64,000 nucleotides of DNA from Fallopia convolvulus (taxonomy: Eukaryota > Streptophyta > Magnoliopsida > Caryophyllales > Polygonaceae), in NCBI GenBank assembly GCA_964016875.1, contig OZ024724.1, positions 44,321,820 to 44,385,819 on the forward strand, in the 5' to 3' direction. The position numbers and the translations under genes are program-made. Positions 10,960-21,934 of this stretch are shown one piece after another. Position 1 is the stretch's first letter. Every line of letters begins with the position of its first letter. The notes under the pieces are model-generated. The model ran no database searches and was not told where the DNA came from. It saw nothing but the letters and a program-made list of their open reading frames with translations.

Positions 10960-11400
10960 ATATTTGCGACCAAGTTGTCGCTAATTTACAACATGATCAT
11001 GCACTCATAGGCGCACGATCGTGCGTTTTGAACCAGAGAATGGATAGGGTCGTGCATTTTTCTTGTGCTTTTAGCGACCATATGGTCGCGAATGGTCGCC
11101 ATCTTTTGGCCACTATTAGCGACCATTGGTCGCTAATAACGGCGACCATTGTTCACTAATAACGGCGACCACTTGATCGCTTTGGTCGCAAGATGGTCGC
11201 CAACAATGTGGCGACCATGGTCCCTAAATAGCGACCATATGGTCGCTATGGCCACTATTTTTAGCAAGCATATGGTCGCCAAGTGGTTAGCGACCGATCT
11301 TTTAGCGACCACATTTAGCGACCATGATATGGTCGCTAAATGCATTTAGCGATAATATTTTGCATTTAGCGAACAGAAATATGGTCGCTAAATTCGCCAT
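10960..11400. repeat. CACTA 3' subterminal palindromic repeats
   Basis: About a dozen gcgaccat/atggtcgc sites and half-sites, more diverged than those at the left end, run up to the terminus at 11,410. Between the TNPA-like stop and this block (10,778-10,959) is only AT-rich sequence with a short direct repeat of aaatttatgtaaatta. Confidence 0.82.
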
Positions 11401-11413
11401 TTTTGTTGTGCAA

Positions 11414-11700
11414 GACGACATTTAGGGCCAATTCGAGGAGACAAGGGTTGTCTCTCCTCAAGGTGCACCCCAACCAAGAGAAGACGCGCTCACGTTAGAC
11501 GGCGCGATCTGGACCGGCCAAGACACGCCCGCATCTTAGGGCCCCCAGGCTGCGTCATGCCGAAGAGAGATCAGTTTTCATGGCGGGGGCCAAGGACCAC
11601 AATGCAGCCGCGCCACCCAACGCCAGCCCACATCTCCTCGTGCCATGGCGCCGACGCCCTCAACACTCTTGGCACGTAACACAGTTTTGTTTGCTCTTTC
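11414..11700 (+). pseudogene. Ty3/gypsy gag leader, continuation after CACTA
   Basis: The frame that entered the CACTA at 1965 resumes here, with stops at about 11,423 and 11,539. The composition is GC-rich like the left part and unlike the AT-rich surroundings. No Gag core domain, zinc knuckle or pol was found, so the element ends or is truncated soon after 11,700. Confidence 0.4.
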
Positions 11701-11980
11701 TATTTTCGTCGGACTCTTACTAGAACCTTTCTATATTTAGTAGGTACTATACTTATGTTATTTATATTATTATAATGAGGTAGGTTGGACTTGCATGTTC
11801 GGGCCCAACTCCGCTAGTTCAACAACAGTTTAGAAACCCTAGAACTATAAAAGTGTCTAGTGCACTCTTGTATTGTTTACGCTTGAACAAATGGAAAATT
11901 GTAATAGCCGCTATTTCTATATAAAGAAAACGGTTATTTATTTAATTAAGTTTTTCCTATAAAATAGATAATGTAACTAT
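11701..11980. other. Non-coding AT-rich segment
   Basis: No frame or known repeat was recognised. A short promoter-like stretch (ctataaaag near 11,845) and an aaaccctag motif just before it could belong to an LTR fragment, but no LTR ends were found. Confidence 0.4.
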
Positions 11981-11982
11981 TA

Positions 11983-12279
11983 CTCCCTCCGTCCCCTTTT
12001 GTTTGTTCTAAAGGACGGTTTTTTTGGTTATTAAGGAAGGTGAAAAGTAGTATTAATTGGTAATTGAGAAAGTGGGTAAAAGGTCAGATTGATTGGGGGT
12101 GTGTTTGTAATTTTATAGGGATAAACGGTGTAAAGTAGTATTGGTAATTGGGAAAGTGGGTAAAAGATGATATTACATAGGGGTAATATTGTAAAAAAGT
12201 ATAGAAATAAAAAGAAAGTGGACAAACGAAAGGGGACACCCGAAAAAGAAACAGGACAAAAAAATGGGGACTGAGGGAG
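11983..12279. mobile_element. Stowaway/mariner-like MITE, 297 bp
   Basis: The ends CTCCCTCCGTCCCC and its complement form a terminal inverted repeat with one mismatch, flanked on both sides by TA (11981-11982 and 12280-12281). CTCCCTCCGT ends and a TA duplication are the Stowaway hallmark. The interior is non-coding and tends to be self-complementary (tggtaattg.gaaagtgggtaaaag occurs twice). Confidence 0.88.
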
Positions 12280-12440
12280 TATTATGATTTTCATAGTATA
12301 TTATTAAAAATGCATACAAGCGTATCATAATGGCAAATAAAATTTAAATAATTAAAGTTAAATAAAATTTCGGATTTTTAAGTCAAATTAATATATAATA
12401 CAATTAAAAGGTCAAAGGAAAGGACCAAAAAACTAAAAAT

Positions 12441-12522
12441 GCTTGAGGTAGGACTCAAACTCGCAACCTCTTGCATTTTTCACAAACTAACACACACTCC
12501 TTTCCGCTATGCCATTGTAACT
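12441..12522 (-). repeat. tRNA-like head of a SINE, or tRNA pseudogene
   Basis: Read on the minus strand, TGGCATAGCGG fits the polymerase III A box (TRGYNNARNNG). About 40 bases on, GAGTTTGAGTCC fits the B box (GGTTCGAATCC) with small changes, flanked by a weak stem aggttg..cctacctc. Spacing is right for a tRNA-derived promoter, but there is no clean cloverleaf or anticodon. A SINE body would run toward lower coordinates; its end was not identified. Confidence 0.35.
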
Positions 12523-12817
12523 TATCTACCTATTAAGGATTTTTAATCATTTTATCTCTTTATTTTTTCTTCTTCCCCAATTGATCAATCAAAATCTAAA
12601 CTAACTCCTAAAGATTCTGACTTTTCGAACTAATTCTAATGACTCACACGCATCAGTATACCAAAATATGAAAAATAAACTTAATGCTAAACTTAGGCTA
12701 ATAAAATAAGTTTATTTGGGGCATTCACTCCCCTAAACTTTTTTATCTTAGCTTAATTGATAGTCTGCATTCCAATCTTCTCTCGAAGCTCCACAAACCT
12801 TTTCCACAAAGGTTTCC

Positions 12818-13777
12818 TATGAATATTGGCTATTGGATACTAGAGGTATCTGCAGAGCTAATTTTTGGGAGGAAATTTGGTTTATCCGAAAATTAAACAA
12901 ACTTAATTTCCTTTGCTTAGAGGAAACAAACAAATCTTGATCCTATCATGTCGATTATTCGCAAGTCTGGCTTTCAAAATGTAATCTCTTATCCGTCTAT
13001 TGGCTCCAGAGGCGGAATTTGGTTACTTATTTCTGGTAATATAGAAACAAAGAATTGTGTGTTATTTCATCAATCCAACAATCTTATTATTATGCATTAT
13101 AACTTTCATAATCATAACTCTATCCTAGTATTTGTCTATGCTCCAACACGTCATGATAAAAAATTATTGCTTTGGCATTCTCTTTTTGAGACTTTAACTC
13201 ATTTTCAGATGCCTTTTCTTTTAATTGACGATTTAAATGAAATATCTTCTCTTAATGATAAGCTAGGGGGCTCCCCGCCTCTTTTAAGTATGTTTAATAG
13301 ACTTCACGATTTTAAAAATTCTTTTAGTTGATTCTAAAATTAGTGGATTCCCTTTTACTTAAAGAAAACGATCGGTGCCTTTAGATAACATCTCTGAAAA
13401 ATTGGATCGTGTGCTCTGTCACCAATCCTTAAGTATGTTATTTCCCTCTCTTATGGTTCGGCACCATCCATTCACTACTTCTGATCATTGTCTTATAACC
13501 TTCTCGCTTGGCTCGTCTAGTTCTTTTCGAAAAATCCCTTTTCGCTTTGAAAATGCTTGGATGTCTGACTCTTCCTTTATTCCGCTTGTCTCTAAAGTTT
13601 GGAGTTATCATATGTTTGGAATTTTTATGATTTGATTATCTATGAAATTAAATATTTTAAAAAAGTACTCCAAAGTTTGGGCTGAACATCATACAAATAA
13701 TAATTTTGAACAGTTGAAAATTTCAGAAAATCAACTTCAAGATCTCCTATCTGAATTATTAGTTGACGCTCTAAATA
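12818..13777 (+). pseudogene. LINE ORF2 N-terminal endonuclease (APE-like), broken
   Basis: Motifs of the exonuclease-endonuclease-phosphatase fold are spread over three frames: the start (near 12,820, with RG), SIGSRGGIWLL (about 13,000), YAPTRHDKK, LLIDDLNEI where the family has GDFN, and near 13,380-13,500 KLDRVLCHQ and TSDHCLITF (family SDHxPI). Frame changes lie near 12,890, 13,330 and 13,630. In the family this domain nicks target DNA for target-primed reverse transcription. The catalytic Asp of the GDFN motif survives in shifted context. Confidence 0.75.
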
Positions 13778-15803
13778 GAGAAAGAGTCGTGTGAAAATGG
13801 TCGCCTAGGTGAGAATTAAGAATAAATCTCGCTCGTTCATTCCAAAAAAATCAACGCCCCTGATTAAATATTCATTAAAAAAGATAAAATACGGCACAGA
13901 CGAATTTTTCCCGTATTATTCGCGTATTTTTCAATAAAATACGGCACAGACGAATATTTACTGTGTTATTAACGTATTTTTCAAAAAATACGTTTTTATG
14001 AGACGCGTCCAGTTTGTTCATCAAAACTAGCAATTTGTCCATCCATATTCACCATTTGTTCATCAATACTAACTAATTGTGCATCGAGTTTTTGATAACA
14101 ATGTTCATCAATTTCAAACTTTTTTAATTTTTAATTTTATTTTTTAACCTTATCTATGTGTATGAATACAATATTATCTAGTTTTTGATGCACATATAAT
14201 TATTTTCAAACCAGAAATGGTGTTCTCATTGTTAAGGATAAGGTCATTACGATACATCCAAGTTGTCTACAACATATAAGCAAAAGTTAAACCCCAAAGG
14301 TCTTCTTTTTTCAAGTTCAATAATTGATGCCAAACATTCGTCTATGACTCCTAATGACGTCAAGGAAAAGGTAAAGGTATCATTTGACGGACCAATCACA
14401 AGACTCGAAACAAGAAGATACAAGATGCAACTCATGATCTTCTAGATCATTTAGTAGCCATGACGGATCAAGCTTCACAACCTCCATGGATTACCATGCT
14501 TAGACATCAAGTTTAGACAAACCCGAGCCTGCATCAAGATGTCTCAATGGCCATATTTGTTCATCGATATACTTCTTTTTGTTCATTCATATAACTTGTT
14601 TGTTTATTGATATATACCCATATTTGTTCATTGATATACTCCTATTGGTTCATTGATATAACCTTGTTTGTTCATTGATATATTCAATTTGTTCATTGAT
14701 ATAACCTATTTGTTCATGGATATATCCTTATTTGTTCATTGATATAACCTTTTTTGTTCATTGATATAACTTTATTTGTCCATTGTTTGTTCATTGATAT
14801 ACCATATTTGTTCATGAATATACTGCTATTTGCTCATTGATATAACCTTATTTGTTCATTAACTTATGTTTATGAGTCAATACCATCAATTTATACATTT
14901 AGGACTATCTACACAATTTTCATGTCTACCTAATGAGCACAACAAAAGAAACAAATAAAGTGCTCAATATAATACATAAATAAGTTAAGGTTGATGTAGA
15001 AGCTTGGATGCAAAAGATAATAGATAAATTATCTGACTTTTGCTATAATATGATGTATGATAAGAGAACAAGCCAGCTGCAAATTGAATAGGAGTCATTG
15101 TGCTTTATTTAACTATGTTTGGAGCCCAAGAAGTAGTCACATGTTTTACAGTAGCAACAATGACAAATCCAAAGGAGTTAAACAAGACAATACCAAGACC
15201 GACATCAAAACAATTAGTTTTGTCTCATATACGGCTAATTATGATGAACACACATATATTAATGTATACAATTTCGATACACATTCATCCATTTTTTATA
15301 TACAAACAATAGATATTTGATGCACAAACAATAGTTCATTTATTCACAAAATTATAATGTTGATGAACAAAATCACATTGTTGATGAACAAAATCACAAT
15401 GTCCTATTTTTATTTCTTATGAACAAAATCACAATGTTGATGAACATATTGCATGCAATTTTGATATACATTTGTTCATTTTTTATGTACAAACAATAGA
15501 TTTTTGATGCAAAACCAATAGTTTATTTATGCACAAATTCGCAAATTTGATGAACAAAATCACAGTGTTGATGAACAAATTCACAGTATTGATGAACAAA
15601 TCCACAATATTGATGAACAATCTAGGCGCGCGTCCTATTTCCGTTTTTTTTCAAAAATACGCGAATAATTCGCCAATAATTCGTCCGTGTCATTTTTCCC
15701 CTTTTTAAGTGAAATAATCAGTGCCTTTGATTTTTCTTCATCTAACAGCTCTTATTCTTTCTTATTTCGCACCAGGGTGCCCATTCGCACCTGAACAGGA
15801 CCC
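13778..15803 (-). mobile_element. Mutator-like non-autonomous element, copy 1
   Basis: Flanking 9-mers ctctaaata (13769-13777) and ctctaacta (15804-15812) match at eight of nine positions, the duplication length of Mutator-like elements. On the minus strand the element begins GGGTCCTGTTCAGGTGCG and ends GACTCTTTCTC; the outer 40 bases at each end form an imperfect inverted repeat. The interior has arrays of ttgttcattgatata and gatgaacaaaatcaca units and an RNase H-like captured fragment (about 15,000-15,240). No transposase is present. It sits inside the LINE, whose coding resumes at 15,804. Confidence 0.8.
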
Positions 15804-17524
15804 CTCTAACTAAGACCATTATTACTCGCTTGCAATCTCATTTAAATAAATATATTCCTCTTTTGGATTTCCAACATAACTTTTGGAAACAATGGGCTAA
15901 GATTACTCATTTGGAAAATATTGATCATTACACAGAATATTTTCAATCTGTCTCTAAAATCCGCTCATATTAACAACAAATTCTTTCTTTCCAAACTAAT
16001 GAAGGAGAGGTTCTTTTTTTTTTATCACGGGTCTATTTCTCAAAAAATTACCTCTAAACTTTCTCATAGATTCTTGATTAATCGTGCATGTTCTATTAGT
16101 GCGACTACGCTTGATATCATTCCCAATTTTATTTCAGAAGATGATAATCTGATGCTTATTAAGCTCCTTTAGCTTCAGGAATTAAATTTTTAGCTTTTCA
16201 TCTTGCTCCAAATAAAACTCCGAGTTCGGATCGCTTTCCGGCAGATTTTTCCAAAAATTTTGGCATATTGTGGGGAATTCTGTAGTTCTTGTAGTTCAGG
16301 CTTTTTTTTCATTCAGGACATATGCTTCGATACATTAATAAGTCTTTTGTTACTCTTATTCCTAAAATTGATTCTCTCTTAACAATTAATCATCTTTGTC
16401 CGATTAGCCTCTGTAACACAATATATAAAATAATTACTAAAATATTAGCTATTCGTTTAGGAACTATTCTTCCAACAATTATTCATCCTCTCCAGGGAGC
16501 CTTTGTTAAAGTAAGGCTTATTCAGGATAACATTCTTATTGATCATGAAATTTTTCATTCTTTCCATAAAAAGAAAAAAGGAAAACAAGGTTGGATGGCT
16601 ATTCAATTAGATATGGAAAAAACTTATGATAAACTCAATTGGAATTTCATCAAATTAATTCTCTTAAAGTTTGGTTTCCATGACAAATGGGTCAGTCTTA
16701 TCATGACTTGTATTTCTACCTCTTCTTCCGTTGTTCTTGTTAATAATGGACCGGGGGTTGAGTTCTCGCTGCAATGTGGTATTAGGCAAGATGATCCGGT
16801 TGCCCCTTTTATTTTCATTATAGCTGTGGAATTCCTTGTGCGAACCTTGCAGTTTCAGGCAACTCTTGTCTCGAAATTTGTTGCTATCCAATTAGTGAAG
16901 AATGGTATGTGTTTACCTTTTCTCAATTTTGTTGATGATATGCTTATTTTTGCAAATGCGTCCCATTCAAATATTAATTATATCAAATCTTTTTTAGATA
17001 ATTTTACAAGAATCTCGGGTCTTTCAATTAATTACCATAAGAGTAGTTTCCAAGTTTCTGCAAATATTTCTAGAAATTATGCGCTTTCCCTTGCTAGTGT
17101 TCTGAATATTCAAATTACTACTTCTATGGAAAAATATCTTGGTATTCCTATCCTTACAGATAGGGTACAAAATTCAATCTTCTTAGAATCCATTTCTAAA
17201 CTTAAAAAACAGCTTTCTTAATAGAAAGCTAACTCTATTTCGGAAGCAGGGAAATCAGTTCGTATTCAGTCTAATCTCGTAGGTCAGGTTAATTACTTAA
17301 TGCAAAGTTTTCTTCTTCTAAAGGGGATTCTTTGTGAAATTGATAAAGGTAATAAACCCTTTTTCTGGAATATATTCCAACTAAATCATCACCCTCTTAT
17401 TAGTTGGGATAATAATTGTACTCCGAAAGAGTCCGGAGGTTTTGGTCTTCGTACTGTTGAGAATAGTAATTTAGCCCTTCCAATGAAGCTTCTTTGGAAA
17501 ATTATGACCTCTCCTCGTAACTAA
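15804..17524 (+). pseudogene. LINE reverse transcriptase domain, broken
   Basis: A 299-codon open stretch (16322-17221) carries the core: RPISL-like CPISLCNTIYKI, LQGAFVKVRLIQDNIL, LDMEKTYDKLNW with the first catalytic Asp, GIRQDDPVAPFIFI (family GIRQGDPLSP) and FVDDM (family FADD). The next segment to 17,524 includes SWDNNCTPKESGGFGLR. Upstream sequence 15,804-16,320 has the linker to the endonuclease with frame changes (about 15,970 and 16,170). The catalytic Asp pairs are still present, but surrounding stops prevent a full product. Confidence 0.85.
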
Positions 17525-18163
17525 TGGGTTCGTATTATTTCGGAAAAAAAAATCTTGGCTCCCTCTCACTTTTTTCAATATCAGAAGAAAAACCGTTCGT
17601 GGCAAGTTGGAAGATTAATGAATGTTAGAGATATTTCCTCCAAAGGTATCTTATGCACTATTGGAAATGGCAATTCTATTAATTTCTGGACTGACCCGTG
17701 GCTCCCGAACATTGATTTATTTCCTTATTTTGATAATATTAATATTAAATTAAAAATTTCTTCGTTTATAACTCCTTCTCGGTCCTGGGATTTTCCCAAT
17801 CTTAAATTAATACTTCCGAATTTTATAATTGACTCAATTTCATCAATTAGAATTTCTTTCTCTTCCTCTCCAGATCGTATTGTTTGGCTTCCGTCTTCGG
17901 ATGGTGAATTCTCTATCTCCTCGGCTTCCTCCTTGCTAAACTCGACTCGTCCTGAGGTTGCTTCTGATTTCTCTTGGATCTGGAAATCTTCTCTTCCCCC
18001 TAAAATCAAAAACTTTTTGTGGAAATCCTGTGTTGATTGCCTACCAACTACAGATCGGTTAAATCAGTTTTTCAATTGTATTCTTAGTACGTATTCTTTA
18101 TGTGGTTCTGAAGAAGAAAATTTAAATCATCTTTTCTTCAATTTTTCCTTACTCGAAATATGA
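17525..18163 (+). pseudogene. LINE zinc-binding (zf-RVT) region
   Basis: An open stretch of 202 codons begins at 17,555. It contains NFWTDPWLP, then WIWKSSLPPKIKNFLWKSCVDCLPT and CGSEEENLNHLFF, the W/LP/K-F-W/LPT/C..C..E..HLF series of the zf-RVT domain that follows reverse transcriptase in plant LINE ORF2. One stop at 17,522 separates it from the preceding frame. Confidence 0.8.
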
Positions 18164-18830
18164 TCTCCAAATTTGAAGGACAACTTAATGTTAGTTTTTA
18201 TATTTCTTTGTCGGATATTTTTTCTGATAATTTGTTTGCTACTTTTAACGTTGATAAGAATAGTAATGTTCTATGTTTTCCTTGGTGGTTTATTTGGGGC
18301 CATAGAAATTTAAATTTTTTTATTCCTTATAAGCTCTTGATTTATTTACTTCCTTGTGATTTGGTTTTGCCCCAACATCTTCAATGGGTCTCTTCCCAGA
18401 TAGCTCATGTCCGTAAACATATTGCTCTGCCTAAAAGAAAAAACAATCGTTCTTGGAAAAGACCTCCGCTTAACTCATTAAAACTTTATTTTGATGTCTC
18501 TAAACGAAATAATAATTCGACTTATACAACTTTTTTAATTCGTGATCATTATAGTAAAATCTTTTGTTTTGATAGGAAAAATATATCGCCAGTATCAGTC
18601 CTCCAAGCAGTAGCGCTATCCTTGTTATAAGGACTTAAAAGAGAGGTTCAGTTAAACCCCTCTTATCTTATTATTGAGGGAGATAATTTAACTCTTATTA
18701 ATTCTTTAAAAAAATATTTGGAAGGTGCCTTGGGAATTCCAATCTATTGTAAATGATATTCGTCACTTTGTTACTTTTATTCCTTCTATGGTGTTTTGTC
18801 ATTGTTTGAGGGAGTGCAACTAGGCGGCGG
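18164..18830 (+). pseudogene. LINE C-terminal RNase H-like domain, broken
   Basis: The frame from about 18,475 reads RPPLNSLKLYFDVS (family LKLNFDGS), then AVALSLL and a TAA, and continues with IIEGDNLTLINSLKK, the second RNase H-like motif with its Asp. The expected third motif (N..A..LA) is blurred around 18,800-18,840. This RVT_3-type domain is typical of plant L1-clade LINEs and of the fragment carried by the Mutator-like copies in this window. Confidence 0.65.
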
Positions 18831-19080
18831 ATTTCCTCGCTCGTCGATGTTTTATATATTTTTTCAGATCTTTCTTTTGCAAATAATAATTTTTTTCACA
18901 GGATCGTTGTTTGATCCTTTGGATTTAGCTATTTTCAATGTTTGGTATCATGATCATCCTCTGTTATTTGACTTTCTAAAGATCATCCGCTGTGATAATT
19001 TAGGCTGACCCTGTATTTTACAGGCCCCTAGTATTGGCTATGTGATGAGCTAGTAGCTCATTTCTTTAAAAAAATCTCAA

Positions 19081-19678
19081 ATAGTTTGTGAAGATTTATA
19101 AATTGATCAAGGTACGTTGACTAAAATCTCATTTAACAATTTAAGAGTAACACCATAAAAAGTAAGCAATTTGAAGCATGTGTATTAGCCATGGATCTCA
19201 CCAACAATTACAACTACAATGACGTTCAATCACGATTCTCTAACAAGACTCAGAAGAATTGTTTGTGAAAAAATTATTTTTAGTTCATAATTAAGATTGT
19301 GAAAAAAAAAATTTAGTTCACAATTAAGTTTAAGAAAATTTTAGTAAGCAACCACAACATGGTGTAGTAAAAAACTATGAGAAACTTTATTAATTTACTA
19401 TTAGTTCTTAATCAATATTATGAAAACATTGCTAATTTTCTATGAAGTGAAATATTATGAAAAATTGCACCCCATAAAAGACATGCAAAGTGATCTGGAC
19501 GGATCAACTGAATATCTTATTCGCTTATATTTAGGTCAAATATAGTTATAAGACATTGTATACTCTTAGCATTTTCAAAAATTAGACATACATCTCATAG
19601 CTTCATGAAGTCCGTCCAACAAAACGCGGGTATCTCCTATTTGTAGCAGGCAAACATATCAATACCAATTGGTTTGTA
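19081..19678. other. Non-coding AT-rich segment
   Basis: No gene was seen. Short duplicated words (agttcataattaag / agttcacaattaag) lie at about 19,275-19,325. The 3' end is the target of the copia insertion, marked by CTTTA at 19,679-19,683. Confidence 0.5.
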
Positions 19679-19683
19679 CTTTA

Positions 19684-20735
19684 TGTTGGATCGTAACCGG
19701 TTAGCAAGAACTTGGGAACTGGCTGTTCCTAAGGCAGCGGAAGAGACAATATCGCAAGTATTAGAAAGGCAGAAAGAACACAATTCCCTTATAGAGGAAC
19801 CCCACTACAACCAACTAGTTGTATGGGTAAACCTCTACCTACGCTTGGAGGATTTTGAATGACTTACTTATATTATTGATTTGTTCCTTAGTTACAAACA
19901 GCTAGATTCAAACTTCTCTGTTCGTACGAGTTCTACCTAACTCTAGCAACACTAATGAATCTTCTCAACTGAGTTCCTAAGCGAACAACAACAACTAAAT
20001 AAGTAACTTAAACCTTACACCGAATCGCAGTTCCCTTGCTCCTGGGAACTTGGCTTCACCATCGTCGAGATCAGACACTCGTTGTCGGGGACTTCTCTTC
20101 TTCTTTCTCTTTCTCTGTTGTGGGTGTTTGTGAGTTCTGTGAGAAGTACTCAATCCGAGTACTATTCATTCGGATTTATACTCAAGTGTACTTAGGCTTC
20201 AATCGCATCTTTCATTTGTGCGGCCGAAATGCCCTTTGCTTGATGTCCAAGTTGTACTTTCTTCACATGTGACTTCGATTTGAACTAGGTCAACTTCTTG
20301 AAACGATCGGACCGTTGGATCACTCGTGACAGTCTGCTCCTCAGACTGTGCCTTCATCCTGTCCAAGACAGGATCCCGTGATATGCGCTGACCGGTCCTT
20401 GTCTTCACATGTGAGTTCTCATGTTGTGGGAACTGTCTTCTTCAAAGTTCCTTTGGGAGAAACTCTTCATCGTGTAAGCTTGTGTTCTCTGATCATTCCT
20501 GTGAGTTCCCATTGCATGGGATCTTTCCTCTTCAGAGTTCCCTTGATGGGAACTCTTCAGTGTGTGCTTCTGTGATCTTTGGTCATTCATGGGAGTTCTT
20601 TGCTTAACCTGTGTTCCTTAGAAATACTTGATCAAAGCACATTAATTCCTTTATGGCGTTTGTCATTATCAAAACTCGGAGAACTGTATCGTTGTTCCGA
20701 TGTTTAGAACCAGAGGTCCCAACATCGTCCCAACA
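19684..20735 (-). repeat. 3' LTR (minus-strand sense) of gag-only element
   Basis: Highly similar along its length to 21,935-22,992. It lacks about nine bases near 19,713 and has some substitutions, so the two copies have diverged modestly since insertion. It contains repeated gggaactc/gagttccc words and frames of about 60-75 codons that have no family match. Confidence 0.92.
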
Positions 20736-20736
20736 A

Positions 20737-20749
20737 TTTCCCCCTTTTT
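20737..20749 (-). promoter_or_regulatory. Polypurine tract
   Basis: aaaaagggggaaa on the minus strand directly upstream of the 3' LTR. Such tracts prime plus-strand DNA synthesis in LTR retroelements. Confidence 0.8.
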
Positions 20750-20934
20750 GATGATGACAAACCCATCACAAAAATAAGCAAGTATTTCAAAGCATGATAT
20801 GCAGATGAGTTCCTACGCGTATTTCTAGGGAGCCACTTCTAGTGAATCAATGAGTTCGTACTTAGCTTTTTATGCAATTGTTCCCTTTTAGCTATAGCGT
20901 ATTCTATGATATCTTTTCAACTTAACTCATCTCG

Positions 20935-21881
20935 CATTTTTTGTCTTGGTATCAGAACCAGCAGGCACTCCTTTGCGAAGTGTCCCTTTTTGTAGCACTT
21001 GTAGCATGTGACGTCCGAGAGGTCCTTTTCAGAAGGTCTTCTTTGGGAACCTTGTCCTTTCTGTGAGTTCCCATTCCCCTTTTTGAACTTTCCTTTGTAG
21101 AAAGATCGAAGAGCCCTTGTTACAAGTACTAGTTCCTCATCCTCTTCTTCTTCAGATTCCTCATGTTGCTCTTGAACTGACTTGAGGATTTTTTCAAGTT
21201 TGAGGGCAATTCCTTGGTGTGCCTCGTGTGTACCTTGTCATCTATCTTTCTCTTCTCATATCCCACCAGCTTTCCAAAGACCTGGTGGAGCATGAGAGCT
21301 CTGTTTTCGGGGTTCTATTTGAACATCGTTCTTTCATTTGTCCATTCTCCAGTCAACCCATTGAAGAGTTGTTGAACCTTCATTTTGTCAGTGACTTCCT
21401 CTTTAGTGATCCCAAGGCCAGCCATCTTGGTGCAAAGTCCCTCGAAACGGGATTGGTAGCTATCAACGGACTCTCCCATTTCCATTTGGAAGTTGAAGAA
21501 CTCCCTCCTTGCATTCATCTGAAGATCTTCTCGGAGGTTTGAGTTCCCAATATGCATTTGTTGAATGGCTTCCCACACTTCCTTTGCTGTGTCGAGGTTT
21601 GCCACCCTGTCGCAGTCTTGCACCGTCATAGCATTCTTGAGGTACTGGATGACTTTGAAGTTGGCCTCCATGCACTTGTACTCATTCGGTCCCCATTTTG
21701 AGAGGTCATTCTCAATCACTGAATCAATTTTGAAGTTCCCTTTCTCTATAACGCACCAAGCCTGGTAGTCCTGGCTGCGCATCCAGTTCTTCATGCCGCG
21801 TTGCCATACTTCGAAACTACTAGTGATGAGCCTGGGTGGCTTGTTGTTGTTGTGACCGACTTGGATGAGTCCGTGAGCCAT
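20935..21881 (-). pseudogene. Copia-type Gag (UBN2 family) with zinc knuckle, two lesions
   Basis: The ATG at 21,881 begins MAHGLIQVGH. The frame stays open for 188 codons with the UBN2 Gag pattern: WQRGMKNWMRSQDYQAW, AKEVWEAIQQMH, NFQMEMGESVDSYQSRF and VQQLFNGLTGEW. A TAG follows at 21,315; the same frame then continues past it (NPENRALMLHQ). After a frame change around 21,150 it reaches CYKCYKKGHFAKEC at about 20,990, a CX2CX4HX4C zinc knuckle. Gag packages the RNA into virus-like particles. The ORF ends soon after the knuckle with no protease or pol. The TAG probably replaces a Gln codon, which is an inference. Confidence 0.85.
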
Positions 21882-21920
21882 TTTTTAAACCTGCGATGCT
21901 AACACAAATCTAGAGCAACC

Positions 21921-21932
21921 TGCTCTGATACC
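21921..21932 (-). promoter_or_regulatory. tRNA-iMet primer-binding site
   Basis: TGGTATCAGAGC on the minus strand, two bases inside the 5' LTR. This is the standard plant copia primer site complementary to initiator tRNA-Met. Confidence 0.92.
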
Positions 21933-21934
21933 AA

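Larger units (their letters stand above)
1966..11410 (+). mobile_element. CACTA (En/Spm) DNA transposon, 9.4 kb, decayed
   Basis: The left end is CACTACACC and the right end reads CACAACAAA on the complementary strand, a CACTA terminus with one substitution in the core. The same trinucleotide CAA flanks both sides (1963-1965 and 11411-11413), matching the 3-bp target duplication of the superfamily. The interior holds a TNP2-like transposase gene, a TNPA-like gene, and dense palindromic subterminal repeats at both ends. Both genes carry stops and frameshifts, so this copy cannot move on its own. It sits inside a gypsy gag region, so it is younger than that element. Confidence 0.9.
12790..19080 (+). 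mobile_element. Degenerate plant LINE (L1-type), split by a Mutator-like element
   Basis: Endonuclease, reverse transcriptase, zinc-binding region and RNase H-like segments occur in the order of a plant L1-type ORF2, all on the plus strand. A 2.0-kb inverted-repeat element at 13,778-15,803 interrupts it. The right end has an A-rich tract (about 19,068) after the last coding segment. No ORF1 was found, so the copy may be 5'-truncated. Many stops and frame changes make it inactive. Confidence 0.8.

Noticed and set aside
12031..12294. 87-codon minus-strand frame
   Set aside because: It coincides with the Stowaway-like MITE and has low-complexity Phe/Leu/Pro composition.
15057..15320. Plus-strand frames in Mutator-like copy 1
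   Set aside because: They are antisense to the captured RNase H-like fragment, which is read on the minus strand here.
13778..15803. Mutator-like copies interpreted as Helitrons
   Set aside because: They have inverted termini and, in copies 1 and 3, 9-bp flanking duplications; no TC start, CTRR end or 3' hairpin rule fits.
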